The notes under the pieces are model-generated. The model made no database searches and was not told where the DNA came from. It worked only from the letters and a program-made list of their open reading frames with translations. This document shows, in pieces, positions 17,160-25,233 of a stretch of DNA of 64,000 nucleotides (position 1 is its first letter; the number at the start of each line of letters is the position of its first letter). The position numbers and the translations under genes are program-made. Origin of the DNA: Streptomyces sp. R21 (lineage in GTDB: Bacteria > Actinomycetota > Actinomycetes > Streptomycetales > Streptomycetaceae); contig NZ_CP163435.1 of the NCBI RefSeq assembly GCF_041051975.1, forward strand, positions 7,543,001 to 7,607,000, written 5' to 3'.

Positions 17160-20100
17160 TCAGACGTCACCTTCCTCGAAGCCGAACAGGCCGTCCTCCG
17201 CAGGCCGTCTGGCGCTGCGTGCCGACGCCTGCACGGGCAGGACCCCAGCTCCCTTGAGATCTTCCTCCGTCACCAGGGGGCTGACGGCGATGGCGGTGAG
17301 CAGCTCGTTCTGCGTCGGCGCGAGGTCGGTCAGACGGCGCAGAACAGAGAGCAGCTCGATGAGCTCGCGTGTCCATTCAGGGGGCCAGCTCGCGACGTGG
17401 AGATCATCGAGCGGACTGGTCTTCTTACTGTTCGGCTTCGCCTTTCGGTAGCCGAACCACTTCTTGACGATCTCCATACCGCCGACGTCATACGCCCACA
17501 CGGCGGCTGGTACAGGAGCGAGGGCTCCCTCCCCGAGCCGGAGGGTCTGGGTCTCGGCGTCGTAGATCAGCCGGTCGGGAAGCGTGTCTCCGATGTGGGT
17601 CGCGTACTGCACCTGACGGGCGTCCCCTGGCGCGAACTCGGTGTCCCCGGCTGCTCGGCCCGCCGCCGGATCCGCATACCTCTCGCCGAAGGTGGAGGCC
17701 CACAGCACCTCGCGGCCGAGGGCCACGCCTCTGTTCCACAGCTCCCGATCACGAGTGATGGGGAGACGCACACCGGGGGTCAGCAGATCCTCGGCGAACC
17801 GCGCAGTGAACGCGGGGTGGCCGGCGACGGCGATCGCATACGCGGCCAGGTCGTCCACGCCGATCCGTTCGAGACCCAGAGCTTGGGCGAGATACGGCAG
17901 CAGACCTCGGGGCGTGTTCGGGGATCCGTCAGGGTGCAGTAACGGCATGATCCGGCCGCCGCGGCCGTTGAAGTGGTGGGTATCGGGGAGGAGATGTGTT
18001 GCCACCAGGGCCGGGCCGGAGCTGATCTCGTGTGACGACTGTTGGTTGAGGAAGAGCTGGCCCTCCTGGAGCGATGCCCACAGGTCGGGCCGCGGGTAGT
18101 CGAGTGCGCGGTTGTCGGCGATGAGGTGCTGGCGGTCAAAGCTGCGCAGAGCCGTGCGTATGAGGTGCGGGGTTGTGGTCGTCTCCTCGGCGAGCGAACG
18201 CAGCGAAGATGCCTGGTCGGGCAGCGGCTGTCTTGTGTTCGTCAAGGTGAGATCCCGCGTTTCCTTGAACAGCTCGGCCTTCCGCGCCGGGTCGGCCTCC
18301 CGGATGAGGCGCGCCCATCTCCGGCGCAGAAGCTCCGCGGAGGGCGAACTCACCCACGATCGGTTCGCTTTGGAACCCGGACTGCCCCATGGGAAGAGGT
18401 CGTTGAGTTCGGGGAAGTCCTCCCAGCCGGACTCCGTGACCGGTGTCAAAGGGCGCGTCCCCTGCGTATGCGTGTCCCGCCACCCGCCGTCGTCCAAGTG
18501 GATCTGCCTGAGCTGCCGGAACTTGTCGGCGCGCTTCCCGCTGACCGCTCGGTAATGGATGTGGGCACGGTGGTCCGGACCGCGCTGCACATCCGCCTTG
18601 CGGACGAAGACGTAGATGGCCAGGGGTTGGGCGACTCCAGGGAAGACTCGGGTCGCGATCTCGGGTCGCTGGCCTTCCGGGGAGAGATTGATGATCCATC
18701 CCTCGTCGCAGGTCCTCCGCAGATAGTCCCGCATGCCCCGGCCGCCCGGCCCGGTGGCCCATCCCGACGGGGTGATGAGGCACAGCACGCCGTGTCGGTC
18801 CTCGGGGTGGGCGTCGAAGACCTTCCAGGTCGCCCAGCGCCAGAAGTACACGTACATGTTCTTGAGGACATGTTCGTAGCGGCCGTTCCCCTCGCACCGG
18901 AAGTCGTTGAGCAGGGGCGCGTCCCTGGGGCCCGGCCGCTTCTCCACCCAGCCGCCCCGGCCCTCGGCCTTGTCGTCGTAGGGCGGATTCGCGGTGACGA
19001 CGGTGATCGGGACGTGGGCTTTGACCTGGTTGGCGCGTCTGCGTAAGTGAGACAGCGCTCCATACGTCGAAGCCAGGTACTCCTCCTCCGCGTAGGGGTT
19101 GTCCAGGGTGTCCGTCACGAACAGATTGAGCCCGCCCTCGGGCAGCGGCACCTTGTACTTCTTGAGCAGGTCCGACGCCCGTAACTCGGACACCGCGAAG
19201 GGGCCCATCTGCAGTTCGAAGCCGTACAGCCGGGACGCGAGGCGGGAGATGGCGTCGCGGGCCATCGCGGGACCGTGGCGTTCGACGGCCTGCTCGGCGA
19301 CCCGCTCGATGATCGTGTGGAGGAAGGTCCCCGTGCCCATGGCGGGGTCGACGATCCTCACGTCGTCCGCCGCGAACCCGAGTTGTTGGTCCAGCCGCGT
19401 ACGGAGTACGTCCTCGGTGAGGCGGACCATGTCCTCGACGACTTCGCGAGGCGTGTAATACGAGCCGCTCTTCTGGCGCAGAGCCGGGTCGTAGACCGTG
19501 AGGAAGTGCTCGTACAGATGGAGGTACGCGTCCCGGTTGCCGGTGCGGATGGCCGGCCAGTTCACTTTCGCAACGGTGCGGGTCAGCAGGTCGAGCGTGA
19601 CGGTGAAGCGTGCGCTGACGTTGTCCGTGAGCAGTTGCAGTGCCTTGCCCATGAGGGCATGGTCCGCGTCCAGGAGGCGGCCGATCTCGTGGAAGGAGTC
19701 GGGCTTGAGCGTGATGTCCTCGGTGCGAGCCAGTAAGAGCGCGAACGTGACGGTCTGCGCGTAGCCGTCGGCGAAGGTGGCGTCGTCCGCGGACGGGAAC
19801 AGATACCGTCGCCAGTCGTTCTTGAGCCCGGTGAACGGCCGCGCGCGCATGTCGTCGTCCGGCGCGGTCGATCTTGCCTCGGCGGCGAGCTGCTCCAGCA
19901 CGGCCGCGCGTAACAGTCGGCACAGCCGGGCGACATGCTGGACGAGGCGGGCGACCTGCGTGATCGGCTGGGGAGACCACCTGAGGAACTGTTTGAGCAG
20001 CGCGTCGAAGGCGCCGGGGTCGACGATGGAGAGCTTGTCACCGGCGCTCTTGAGCGATCCACCGAAGTGAATCGTCTCGCCCACCTGTCGTCCGTCACGG

Positions 20101-20474
20101 AAGAGCCGCCACTCCGTACCGTTGGAATACAGCAGGTTGGGGAGGTCGCGGAGCCTTTCCCACTGCTCCCGGTTGCTCTTGCTGAAAGTCTCCGGATCCA
20201 CGGGAAGCCCTGGGCGCTTGAGCTCGATGTAGCCGATGATGTCTTCCCCCGCCCGGACCGCGTAGTCGGGCCGTACCCCGAGATCCGGAAGCGCGAACTC
20301 GTCGTGCCAGGTCACCTCGTGCTGCTGGTGGTGCTCGCCGACGGTCTGGAGCAGGACTTCGAGGGGGCCGCGTATCGCCGCCTCCGGACCGCCACCCCCG
20401 GAGAGCTTCTGCTTGCACGATCTGCCGAACTGCGCCACGGCAGCGCTCAGCCATCCGTACTCGTCTTGGCGCAT
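17160..20474 (-). CDS. single-chain type ISP restriction-modification-like enzyme (nuclease plus N6-adenine methyltransferase)
   Basis: A 1104-residue protein from ATG at 20474 after GGGGGG. The N-terminus shows a PD-(D/E)XK nuclease pattern, PDYAVRAGEDIIGYIELKRPG (about residues 68-88). The centre has the adenine methyltransferase motifs: DPAMGTGTFL (motif I, about 375) and TANPPYDD (motif IV, about 495). The C-terminal 500 residues match the coupler and target-recognition region of type ISP/IIG enzymes. The SNF2-like helicase of LlaGI-type ISP enzymes is absent, so it would cut and methylate without translocation, as type IIG/IIL enzymes do. Likely role: defence against foreign DNA. No separate partner gene is nearby. 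Confidence 0.85.
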   Translation of the reverse strand: MRQDEYGWLSAAVAQFGRSCKQKLSGGGGPEAAIRGPLEVLLQTVGEHHQQHEVTWHDEFALPDLGVRPDYAVRAGEDIIGYIELKRPGLPVDPETFSKSNREQWERLRDLPNLLYSNGTEWRLFRDGRQVGETIHFGGSLKSAGDKLSIVDPGAFDALLKQFLRWSPQPITQVARLVQHVARLCRLLRAAVLEQLAAEARSTAPDDDMRARPFTGLKNDWRRYLFPSADDATFADGYAQTVTFALLLARTEDITLKPDSFHEIGRLLDADHALMGKALQLLTDNVSARFTVTLDLLTRTVAKVNWPAIRTGNRDAYLHLYEHFLTVYDPALRQKSGSYYTPREVVEDMVRLTEDVLRTRLDQQLGFAADDVRIVDPAMGTGTFLHTIIERVAEQAVERHGPAMARDAISRLASRLYGFELQMGPFAVSELRASDLLKKYKVPLPEGGLNLFVTDTLDNPYAEEEYLASTYGALSHLRRRANQVKAHVPITVVTANPPYDDKAEGRGGWVEKRPGPRDAPLLNDFRCEGNGRYEHVLKNMYVYFWRWATWKVFDAHPEDRHGVLCLITPSGWATGPGGRGMRDYLRRTCDEGWIINLSPEGQRPEIATRVFPGVAQPLAIYVFVRKADVQRGPDHRAHIHYRAVSGKRADKFRQLRQIHLDDGGWRDTHTQGTRPLTPVTESGWEDFPELNDLFPWGSPGSKANRSWVSSPSAELLRRRWARLIREADPARKAELFKETRDLTLTNTRQPLPDQASSLRSLAEETTTTPHLIRTALRSFDRQHLIADNRALDYPRPDLWASLQEGQLFLNQQSSHEISSGPALVATHLLPDTHHFNGRGGRIMPLLHPDGSPNTPRGLLPYLAQALGLERIGVDDLAAYAIAVAGHPAFTARFAEDLLTPGVRLPITRDRELWNRGVALGREVLWASTFGERYADPAAGRAAGDTEFAPGDARQVQYATHIGDTLPDRLIYDAETQTLRLGEGALAPVPAAVWAYDVGGMEIVKKWFGYRKAKPNSKKTSPLDDLHVASWPPEWTRELIELLSVLRRLTDLAPTQNELLTAIAVSPLVTEEDLKGAGVLPVQASARSARRPAEDGLFGFEEGDV

Positions 20475-20770
20475 ATTCCCCCCATAGCGGGGTCGTCCCC
20501 GAGACGGAGTTCGGTGACCCCAGCAACCCTATTTTTCAACGGAAGTGAGGGGATGTCAGGAGTGCTGCATGCGCTTTCCAGGGGAATATGCGGCGCAAGG
20601 GGCGCACAGTGCGGCTTCGTGCTCCCTGCCCTGCGCCCGGCTTACGCCCCCTCTTCGAGGAGGAATCGGCTCGCGGCAGGTACGCTCCGCCGCCAGGTCT
20701 GCCCTCGGTCTGATGATCTCGCCGAATAACCCTTCGAGTTAAGGCAGTTGTCGCTGGTAACGTCCCTGTC
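20475..20770. other. divergent intergenic region
   Basis: 296 bp between the restriction-modification gene and the gene at 20771. It holds only short overlapping frames without good ribosome sites and no repeat or hairpin I can support. The promoters of both divergent genes must lie here. Confidence 0.4.
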
Positions 20771-21502
20771 GTGGCGAAACTCAATCAGATCATCGCGGTG
20801 GAGAAGGGCATCAAGTCCAAGTCCCATCAGGACCTGACGTCGGCCCATCACGGGCTGCAGAAGCCCGCGTTGCTGGCCGGTATTTCGCGTACCTATCAGC
20901 CCAAGGACGAGGAGGGTGAGCAGTTGCCGCCCGAGTCGACTCGGGTGCAGGTGCAGGCGGAGGATGTGTTGCGGGCTACCGCGGCGACGCTCACGCGGCT
21001 GTTCGATGTGACTGCCACCAAGGACTGGGCGAACTGCACGGCCCGTGCGGACGTGAAGGTGGACGGGCGGGTGCTCGTTGCCGAAGTGCCCGTGTCCTAC
21101 TTGCTGTTCCTTGAGAAGCAGCTCACCGATCTCAATACCTTTGTGCGGAAGCTGCCCGTGCTCGACGCGTCCGAGTCGTGGGTGCAGGATCCGTCGACCG
21201 ATGCGTGGAAGACCGAGCCCGTGCGGACGTTGCGGACCAAGAAGGTCCCGCGGAATCACGTGAAGGCCGAGGCGACCGAGAAGCACCCTGCCCAGGTCGA
21301 GGTGTACTACGAGGACATTCCGGTCGGGTATTGGACGACCGTGAAGTTCTCGGGGGCTCTCCCTGCCCGCCGCGTCAATGAACTTCTCGACCGGGTCGAG
21401 AAGTTGCAGCAGGCCGTCAAGTTCGCCCGGGAAGAGGCGAACGGCGTCGACGTCGACGATCAGCGGGTCGGCGACGCCTTCTTCGGCTACCTGTTCGGGT
21501 AG
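20771..21502 (+). CDS. protein of unknown function next to tandem tRNA-like RNAs
   Basis: A 243-residue soluble protein starting MAKLNQIIAVEKGIKSKSHQ from GTG at 20771; the ribosome site is weak. It is rich in charged residues, has a helical N-terminus (residues 1-35), a beta-rich centre (VKVDGRVLVAEVPVSYLLFLEKQL), and a C-terminal helix (RVNELLDRVEKLQQAVKFAREEAN). I recall similar proteins in many Streptomyces and in actinophages, where they are unannotated; a DUF7873 label is from memory only. It is not a Ro60/TROVE protein. The two permuted tRNA-like RNAs begin about 80 bp after its stop on the same strand, suggesting it binds, repairs or processes them. Confidence 0.8.
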   Translation: MAKLNQIIAVEKGIKSKSHQDLTSAHHGLQKPALLAGISRTYQPKDEEGEQLPPESTRVQVQAEDVLRATAATLTRLFDVTATKDWANCTARADVKVDGRVLVAEVPVSYLLFLEKQLTDLNTFVRKLPVLDASESWVQDPSTDAWKTEPVRTLRTKKVPRNHVKAEATEKHPAQVEVYYEDIPVGYWTTVKFSGALPARRVNELLDRVEKLQQAVKFAREEANGVDVDDQRVGDAFFGYLFG

Positions 21503-21513
21503 CCTCAAGAACT

Positions 21514-21541
21514 CCCCGGCCACAACGCATCACGGCCGGGG
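21514..21541 (+). other. strong hairpin between the unknown protein gene and the tRNA-like RNAs
   Basis: CCCCGGCC (21514-21521) pairs perfectly with GGCCGGGG (21534-21541) across a 12-base loop. A second hairpin, TGCGC/GCGCA with a 5-base loop, follows at 21542-21556. There is no T-tract, so these may be attenuators, processing sites or RNA-stability elements rather than a classical terminator. Confidence 0.55.
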
Positions 21542-21580
21542 TGCGCGAGGAGCGCAAAAGCTGAAGCTGAAGCTTGTCGT

Positions 21581-21670
21581 GACTGGGCGGTTCCAGCGGA
21601 GGTTCGAATCCTCCCCGCGGCTCTCAACTCGCCTGCCGCGGTAGCCCAACTGGTAGAGGCAGACCGCCAT
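21581..21670 (+). ncRNA. circularly permuted tRNA-like RNA 1 (YrlA-like tRNA mimic)
   Basis: All tRNA arms are present but in permuted order. The 3' anticodon-stem strand CGGTT is at 21588-21592 and a five-base variable loop at 21593-21597. The T arm has stem GGAGG/CCTCC with loop TTCGAAT (21598-21614). The 3' acceptor strand CCGCGGC is at 21615-21621. After a 13-base cap come the 5' acceptor strand GCCGCGG (21635-21641), TA, and a D arm (GCC/GGC stem, loop with GG; 21644-21660). The 5' anticodon-stem strand GACCG is at 21662-21666. All seven acceptor pairs and five anticodon-stem pairs form (one G-U). The stem extends by two C-G pairs where U33 would be. No CCA is encoded. This matches the tRNA-like domain of bacterial Y RNAs. 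Confidence 0.8.
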
Positions 21671-21725
21671 CAATCTCAGACTCTTGCTCCAGACTCAGTA
21701 TTCGCCGCCGATCGCCGGATCGACC

Positions 21726-21833
21726 GGGCCCAGGCCCCAGTACGCCGAAATGCTGGTTCAAGTCCAGTCCTCGCAGCTCGATGCGAGGTGGTCCAAAGGC
21801 AGGACGCGGCGACATCACGACTGACCTGGGTTC
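21726..21833 (+). ncRNA. circularly permuted tRNA-like RNA 2 (YrlA-like tRNA mimic)
   Basis: This is the second permuted unit. The 3' anticodon-stem strand CGCCG is at 21743-21747, with variable loop AAAT. The T arm has stem GCTGG/CCAGT and loop TTCAAGT (21752-21768). The 3' acceptor strand CCTCGCA (21769-21775) is followed by a six-base cap. Then come the 5' acceptor strand TGCGAGG (21782-21788), TG, a D arm GTCC-AAAGGCA-GGAC (21791-21805), one G, and CGGCG (21807-21811). Acceptor (7 bp) and anticodon-position (5 bp) stems are perfect. Outside them CAG/CTG (21738-21740 with 21821-21823) and a 9-bp stem (21726-21734 with 21825-21833) continue the helix, giving a closed RNA of about 108 nt. 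Long outer stems are what bind Ro60 in Y RNAs. Confidence 0.8.
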
Positions 21834-22124
21834 TCAAGCGTGCCGGCGTGTGAAGATGGGCGGCATCACAGGGTCCGGGGGCCGGCTACGCCCTCGGGCC
21901 CGCTCCCGTTTGCAGCACCTCCTCGTCCACGGGTTGCGGGCGTGCCCAACGTGCTCGAGCCCATTGCGTTCATAAAGAACGTGGGCCTCACGCCATCCGT
22001 CACCTCGTCGAAATATCAGCGTTCCATTTTCTCCAGACTCGCGATCTACCGTGGGTACCACCTCGCCCGGCCGATGTCGCCCGAAGGCAGAACGAACACT
22101 CCGCCCTCGTCCGACAGGAGCCCC

Positions 22125-23978
22125 GTGTCCCGCCTCAGTGTCGCCGTACCGCCCTGGCTCGCTCATGCCCTGCGCGCCCAGCGGGGGCCGATTCCCTGGA
22201 GCGCGGTGGTGCGCGGGGCGCTGACCGCCGGGCCGCTGCTTCTCGTCGCTGTGGTTGTCGGGCGTACGTCCGTCGGTGTCGTCGCCGCGCTCGGGGCGAT
22301 GCTCGCCGGGATCAACGACCGGCCCGGCAGCCGTAGGGCCTCCGTCCGGCGGATCGGGGTGCCCGCGCTCGCGGGGGCCGGGGGACTGCTGGTCGGGTCC
22401 TACGGTGGCCAGCATGTCGGGGCTGTGGTGCTGACCCTTGTTCTCACCGGGCTTGGGCTGGTCGCCGGGGGTGTCAGTGCCATAGGGCCCGTCGCCTCCG
22501 GGGCCGGGACGCAGTTACTGGTCACCGCCGCCATCGGGGCCGGGATGCCGTTGCCCGAGGTCGGGTGGCAGCGGGCCGTCTTCTACCTTGCCGGGGCCGG
22601 GTGGCTGCTCGCGCTGCGGCTGGTGGTGCCTACGCCCGGGGCCACCGCCGGTGACTATCGGTTCGACGGGGAGCGGGATGCCGTAGCCGCCGTGTACGAG
22701 GCGATCGCCTCGTTGCTCGACGCGGCCGGTGGCGCGGAGGCGAACGGCCGCCGGGTCGCGCTGACCGCCGCGCTCGATCATGCCCAGGACGCGCTGTCCG
22801 GGCCCCGGCTGCGCCGGTACGCCAGTTCCGCGGCCGAGCGGCGGCTGCACGCCCAGTACGCGGCCGCGCTGCCCCTCGCCGAGGCCGCGACCGCGCTCGC
22901 CTGGGCCGGGGAGCCCATCACCGCCCGTGCCTCCGAAGGGCCTCGGCGCCTTGCCGACGCCGTACGGACCGGTACGCACACCGGGCCGCTACCCGCGCCC
23001 GGCCGCTCCGCACCCGCGCTGCGCGCCCTCGACGACGCGCTGTTGCACGCCGCCGACGCCTTCGACCGGGGCACCGGGACCGACCTGCACACCCGGCGCC
23101 GTACCGCCAAGTCCTTGTTCCGTACTGCCCTCGGCTCGGGCGGGCGCGAGTACGGGCTGCGGGTCGCGCTGTCCTTCGGCGCCAGCGTGGCCGTCGCGCA
23201 GGGGCTGCATCACACACTGCACAACGCGCACTGGTACTGGCTGCCCGCGACTGCCGTTTTCCTCGTCAAGCCCGACCTCGGGCCGCTCGCCTCGCGGGTG
23301 CTGTGCCGGGCGGCGGGGACGGTGCTGGGAGCCGTCGTCTTCGCCGGGTTCGCCGCCGTGCTGCCCCGGCCGGAAGGCCTCGTGGCGCTGGTCGTGCTCA
23401 GCGGCGCGCTGATTCCCGTCGCCACGCGGCACTTCGCCGCGCAGACTGCCGTTGTCACCGTGCTCGTCCTTGCGCTGGTCATGGTGGGCGGGGAGCCGCA
23501 GGCCTCCTGGAGCCGGATCGGCGAGACGCTGCTGGCCTGCGGGATCGTGCTGCTCGTCGGGCATCTACCGATGCCGGGGCAGCGTGCGGGAGGCGTACGA
23601 GCCCGGCTCACCCGCGCCACCGAGGCGGCGCACGCCTACCTCGGGCACGTCCTGAGCGGGTCCGAGGACCGCGCCGGCCGCTGGGCTCTGCGCCGCGAGG
23701 CCTACCGCGCCCTCGCCGAGGCCCGCGCCGCCATCGACCTCACCGCCGCCGAACTCCCCGCCCTGGCACGCCACGCGGAGGGCACGGACGAGGTCGCGGC
23801 CACCCTTGAGCGACTTGTCGATACGACGACCGCTTGCGCCGTGCATCTGGACGACACCGGGCGGCTCACGGCCCGGCACAGCGAGCGGATCACCGAGTTG
23901 CTCACCGAGCTGAGCGAGGGGCGTGCGCGGGCGGGGCTTCGGGCGGTCGAGGTGCCGGGCGTGCGGATCGCTGTTTAG
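22125..23978 (+). CDS. FUSC-family inner-membrane protein (aromatic acid exporter-like)
   Basis: A 617-residue protein; GTG at 22125 follows AGGAG by four bases, and the open frame before it overlaps the tRNA-like RNA. It has two sets of membrane helices (about residues 25-140 and 345-480), each followed by a long soluble helical region, the duplicated layout of FUSC/YccS and aromatic acid exporters. Motifs include VVAALGAMLAGINDRPGSRR in the first half and HNAHWYWLPATAVFLVKPD in the second. It probably exports small aromatic or amphipathic compounds. It stands alone on the plus strand. Confidence 0.85.
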   Translation: MSRLSVAVPPWLAHALRAQRGPIPWSAVVRGALTAGPLLLVAVVVGRTSVGVVAALGAMLAGINDRPGSRRASVRRIGVPALAGAGGLLVGSYGGQHVGAVVLTLVLTGLGLVAGGVSAIGPVASGAGTQLLVTAAIGAGMPLPEVGWQRAVFYLAGAGWLLALRLVVPTPGATAGDYRFDGERDAVAAVYEAIASLLDAAGGAEANGRRVALTAALDHAQDALSGPRLRRYASSAAERRLHAQYAAALPLAEAATALAWAGEPITARASEGPRRLADAVRTGTHTGPLPAPGRSAPALRALDDALLHAADAFDRGTGTDLHTRRRTAKSLFRTALGSGGREYGLRVALSFGASVAVAQGLHHTLHNAHWYWLPATAVFLVKPDLGPLASRVLCRAAGTVLGAVVFAGFAAVLPRPEGLVALVVLSGALIPVATRHFAAQTAVVTVLVLALVMVGGEPQASWSRIGETLLACGIVLLVGHLPMPGQRAGGVRARLTRATEAAHAYLGHVLSGSEDRAGRWALRREAYRALAEARAAIDLTAAELPALARHAEGTDEVAATLERLVDTTTACAVHLDDTGRLTARHSERITELLTELSEGRARAGLRAVEVPGVRIAV

Positions 23979-24094
23979 GGCGGCCCGCCTTCCGGTCGGC
24001 GAGCTCCTCGGCGAGTTGGACCAGGGGTGTGCGCGCCGGTCTCTTCATAGGCGATGAGCCACTCGGCGGCTGAGGCGCACGTAGCCTCAGGGGC

Positions 24095-24445
24095 ATGGGT
24101 GACTATCTGCCGCTCCTGGTGATCTTCGGTGGTCTCGCTGCTCTCCTTTGCGGCCTTGTGTGGTTGGCGTTCCATGTGCGTCGCCGGGGCACTGCTGGCG
24201 GAGGCGTGACGGCGGCGCTGGCCTCTTGGGAAGAGGCGTACCGCGTGACCTCGCATGAGTCCTACTGGGAGATCAAGGCACAGGCGGAACGCCAGTCCCC
24301 TGCGCTGTCGCCGGATGGACACTGGCGACCGAACGACGCGAGGCAACGGGGCGCCGAGAGCCAGAAGTCTCTTCCGGCGCGCCGTCGCGGAGGCCGCACG
24401 AGCCTTCGGCGCCTGGCCCGGTGGCCGCGGCGGCCGCGAGGCTAA
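24095..24445 (+). CDS. small membrane-anchored hypothetical protein
   Basis: A 116-residue frame beginning MGDYLPLLVIFGGLAALLCG with one clear membrane helix (about residues 4-28), then a charged cytosolic tail ending in an arginine-rich stretch. The ribosome site (CAGGGGC) is weak. No family is recognised, and the last 40 residues have a composition expected by chance in GC-rich DNA, so the true end may matter less than the N-terminal helix. Confidence 0.45.
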   Translation: MGDYLPLLVIFGGLAALLCGLVWLAFHVRRRGTAGGGVTAALASWEEAYRVTSHESYWEIKAQAERQSPALSPDGHWRPNDARQRGAESQKSLPARRRGGRTSLRRLARWPRRPRG

Positions 24446-24502
24446 TCGAGCCGAGGCTCAAGGCTCCCTGCGCTCTTCTACGGGACCTGGTGAGCCCCTG
24501 TC

Positions 24503-25147
24503 TCACTTCCGCCAGAACAGATGGTGCGTCACGCCGCTCGGGCTCGGCACGACCTCCAGGTGGAACCGGTCGCGCAACTCGTCGGGTGACTCCCACAGGC
24601 GTAGTCCGGAGCCGAGCTTCACCGGCGAGACCGCCACATGCATGGTGTCGACGAGGTCGGCGTCGAGGAACTCCCTGAGGGTGGTGACACCGCCGCCGAG
24701 TCGGACGTCTTTGCCCTGCGCCGCCGCCCGTGCCTGTTCGAGGACCGTGGCCGGGTCGCCGTCGACGAAGTGGAACGTGGTGTCGGAGAGCGTGATCGAA
24801 GGACGCTTGTGGTGGGTCAGGACGAACACCGGGGTGCGGAACGGGGGCTCGTCGCCCCACCAGCCGCGCCAGTCGTGGTCCTGCCAAGGCCCGCGCTGGG
24901 GCCCGAACTTGTTGCGGCCCATGATCTCGGCGCCGATGTTGCGCGCGAAGTCCCGCGTGAAGTGGTCGTCGAGGCCCCGGCTCCCCCCGGGGTCGGTACG
25001 CATCGGCCAGCTCGCCGTGGCGCCGGCCCAGGCGAACAGCCGTTCGGCACCGTCGAGGCCGAACGGACGCTCCAGGCTCTGGTCCTCGCCTGCACCGATT
25101 CCGTCACTCGAGACGTTGAAATTCTGGACCCTCAGCAGCTGAGCCAC
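24503..25147 (-). CDS. dihydrofolate reductase/RibD C-terminal domain family protein
   Basis: A 214-residue protein from GTG at 25147 with AGGAGG six bases upstream. Signature segments of the DHFR-like RibD-C fold are present: NFNVSSDGIGAGEDQSLERPF at the start, EIMGRNKFGPQRG, TPVFVLTHHKRPSI, VRLGGGVTTLREFLDADLVDTMHVAVSPV and LWESP. These proteins reduce small pterin-, flavin- or toxin-like substrates with NADPH; this subgroup is generally uncharacterised. It is a stand-alone gene, 86 bp from the next minus-strand gene. Confidence 0.85.
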   Translation of the reverse strand: MAQLLRVQNFNVSSDGIGAGEDQSLERPFGLDGAERLFAWAGATASWPMRTDPGGSRGLDDHFTRDFARNIGAEIMGRNKFGPQRGPWQDHDWRGWWGDEPPFRTPVFVLTHHKRPSITLSDTTFHFVDGDPATVLEQARAAAQGKDVRLGGGVTTLREFLDADLVDTMHVAVSPVKLGSGLRLWESPDELRDRFHLEVVPSPSGVTHHLFWRK

Positions 25148-25233
25148 GTGTTTCCTCCTGTGTTGTCGGCAACGGTGGTGAGACTCTCCCGGCCGGGAAA
25201 ACTCATCGCTGCTGCAACATCCGCGTCGGCTGA

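Noticed and set aside
21581..21833. Interpretation as functional permuted tRNA genes that are spliced to decode codons
   Set aside because: No U33 in either element, no CCA, no bulge-helix-bulge at the junction and a continuing outer stem; a tRNA mimic fits better. Not fully excluded.
21834..21990. A third permuted unit after RNA 2
   Set aside because: No T-arm or acceptor pairing could be found downstream; only a weak TTCTCAAG resemblance.
23902..24048. Small minus-strand frame starting MKRPARTPLVQLAEELADRK
   Set aside because: No ribosome site and most of it overlaps the end of the FUSC gene.
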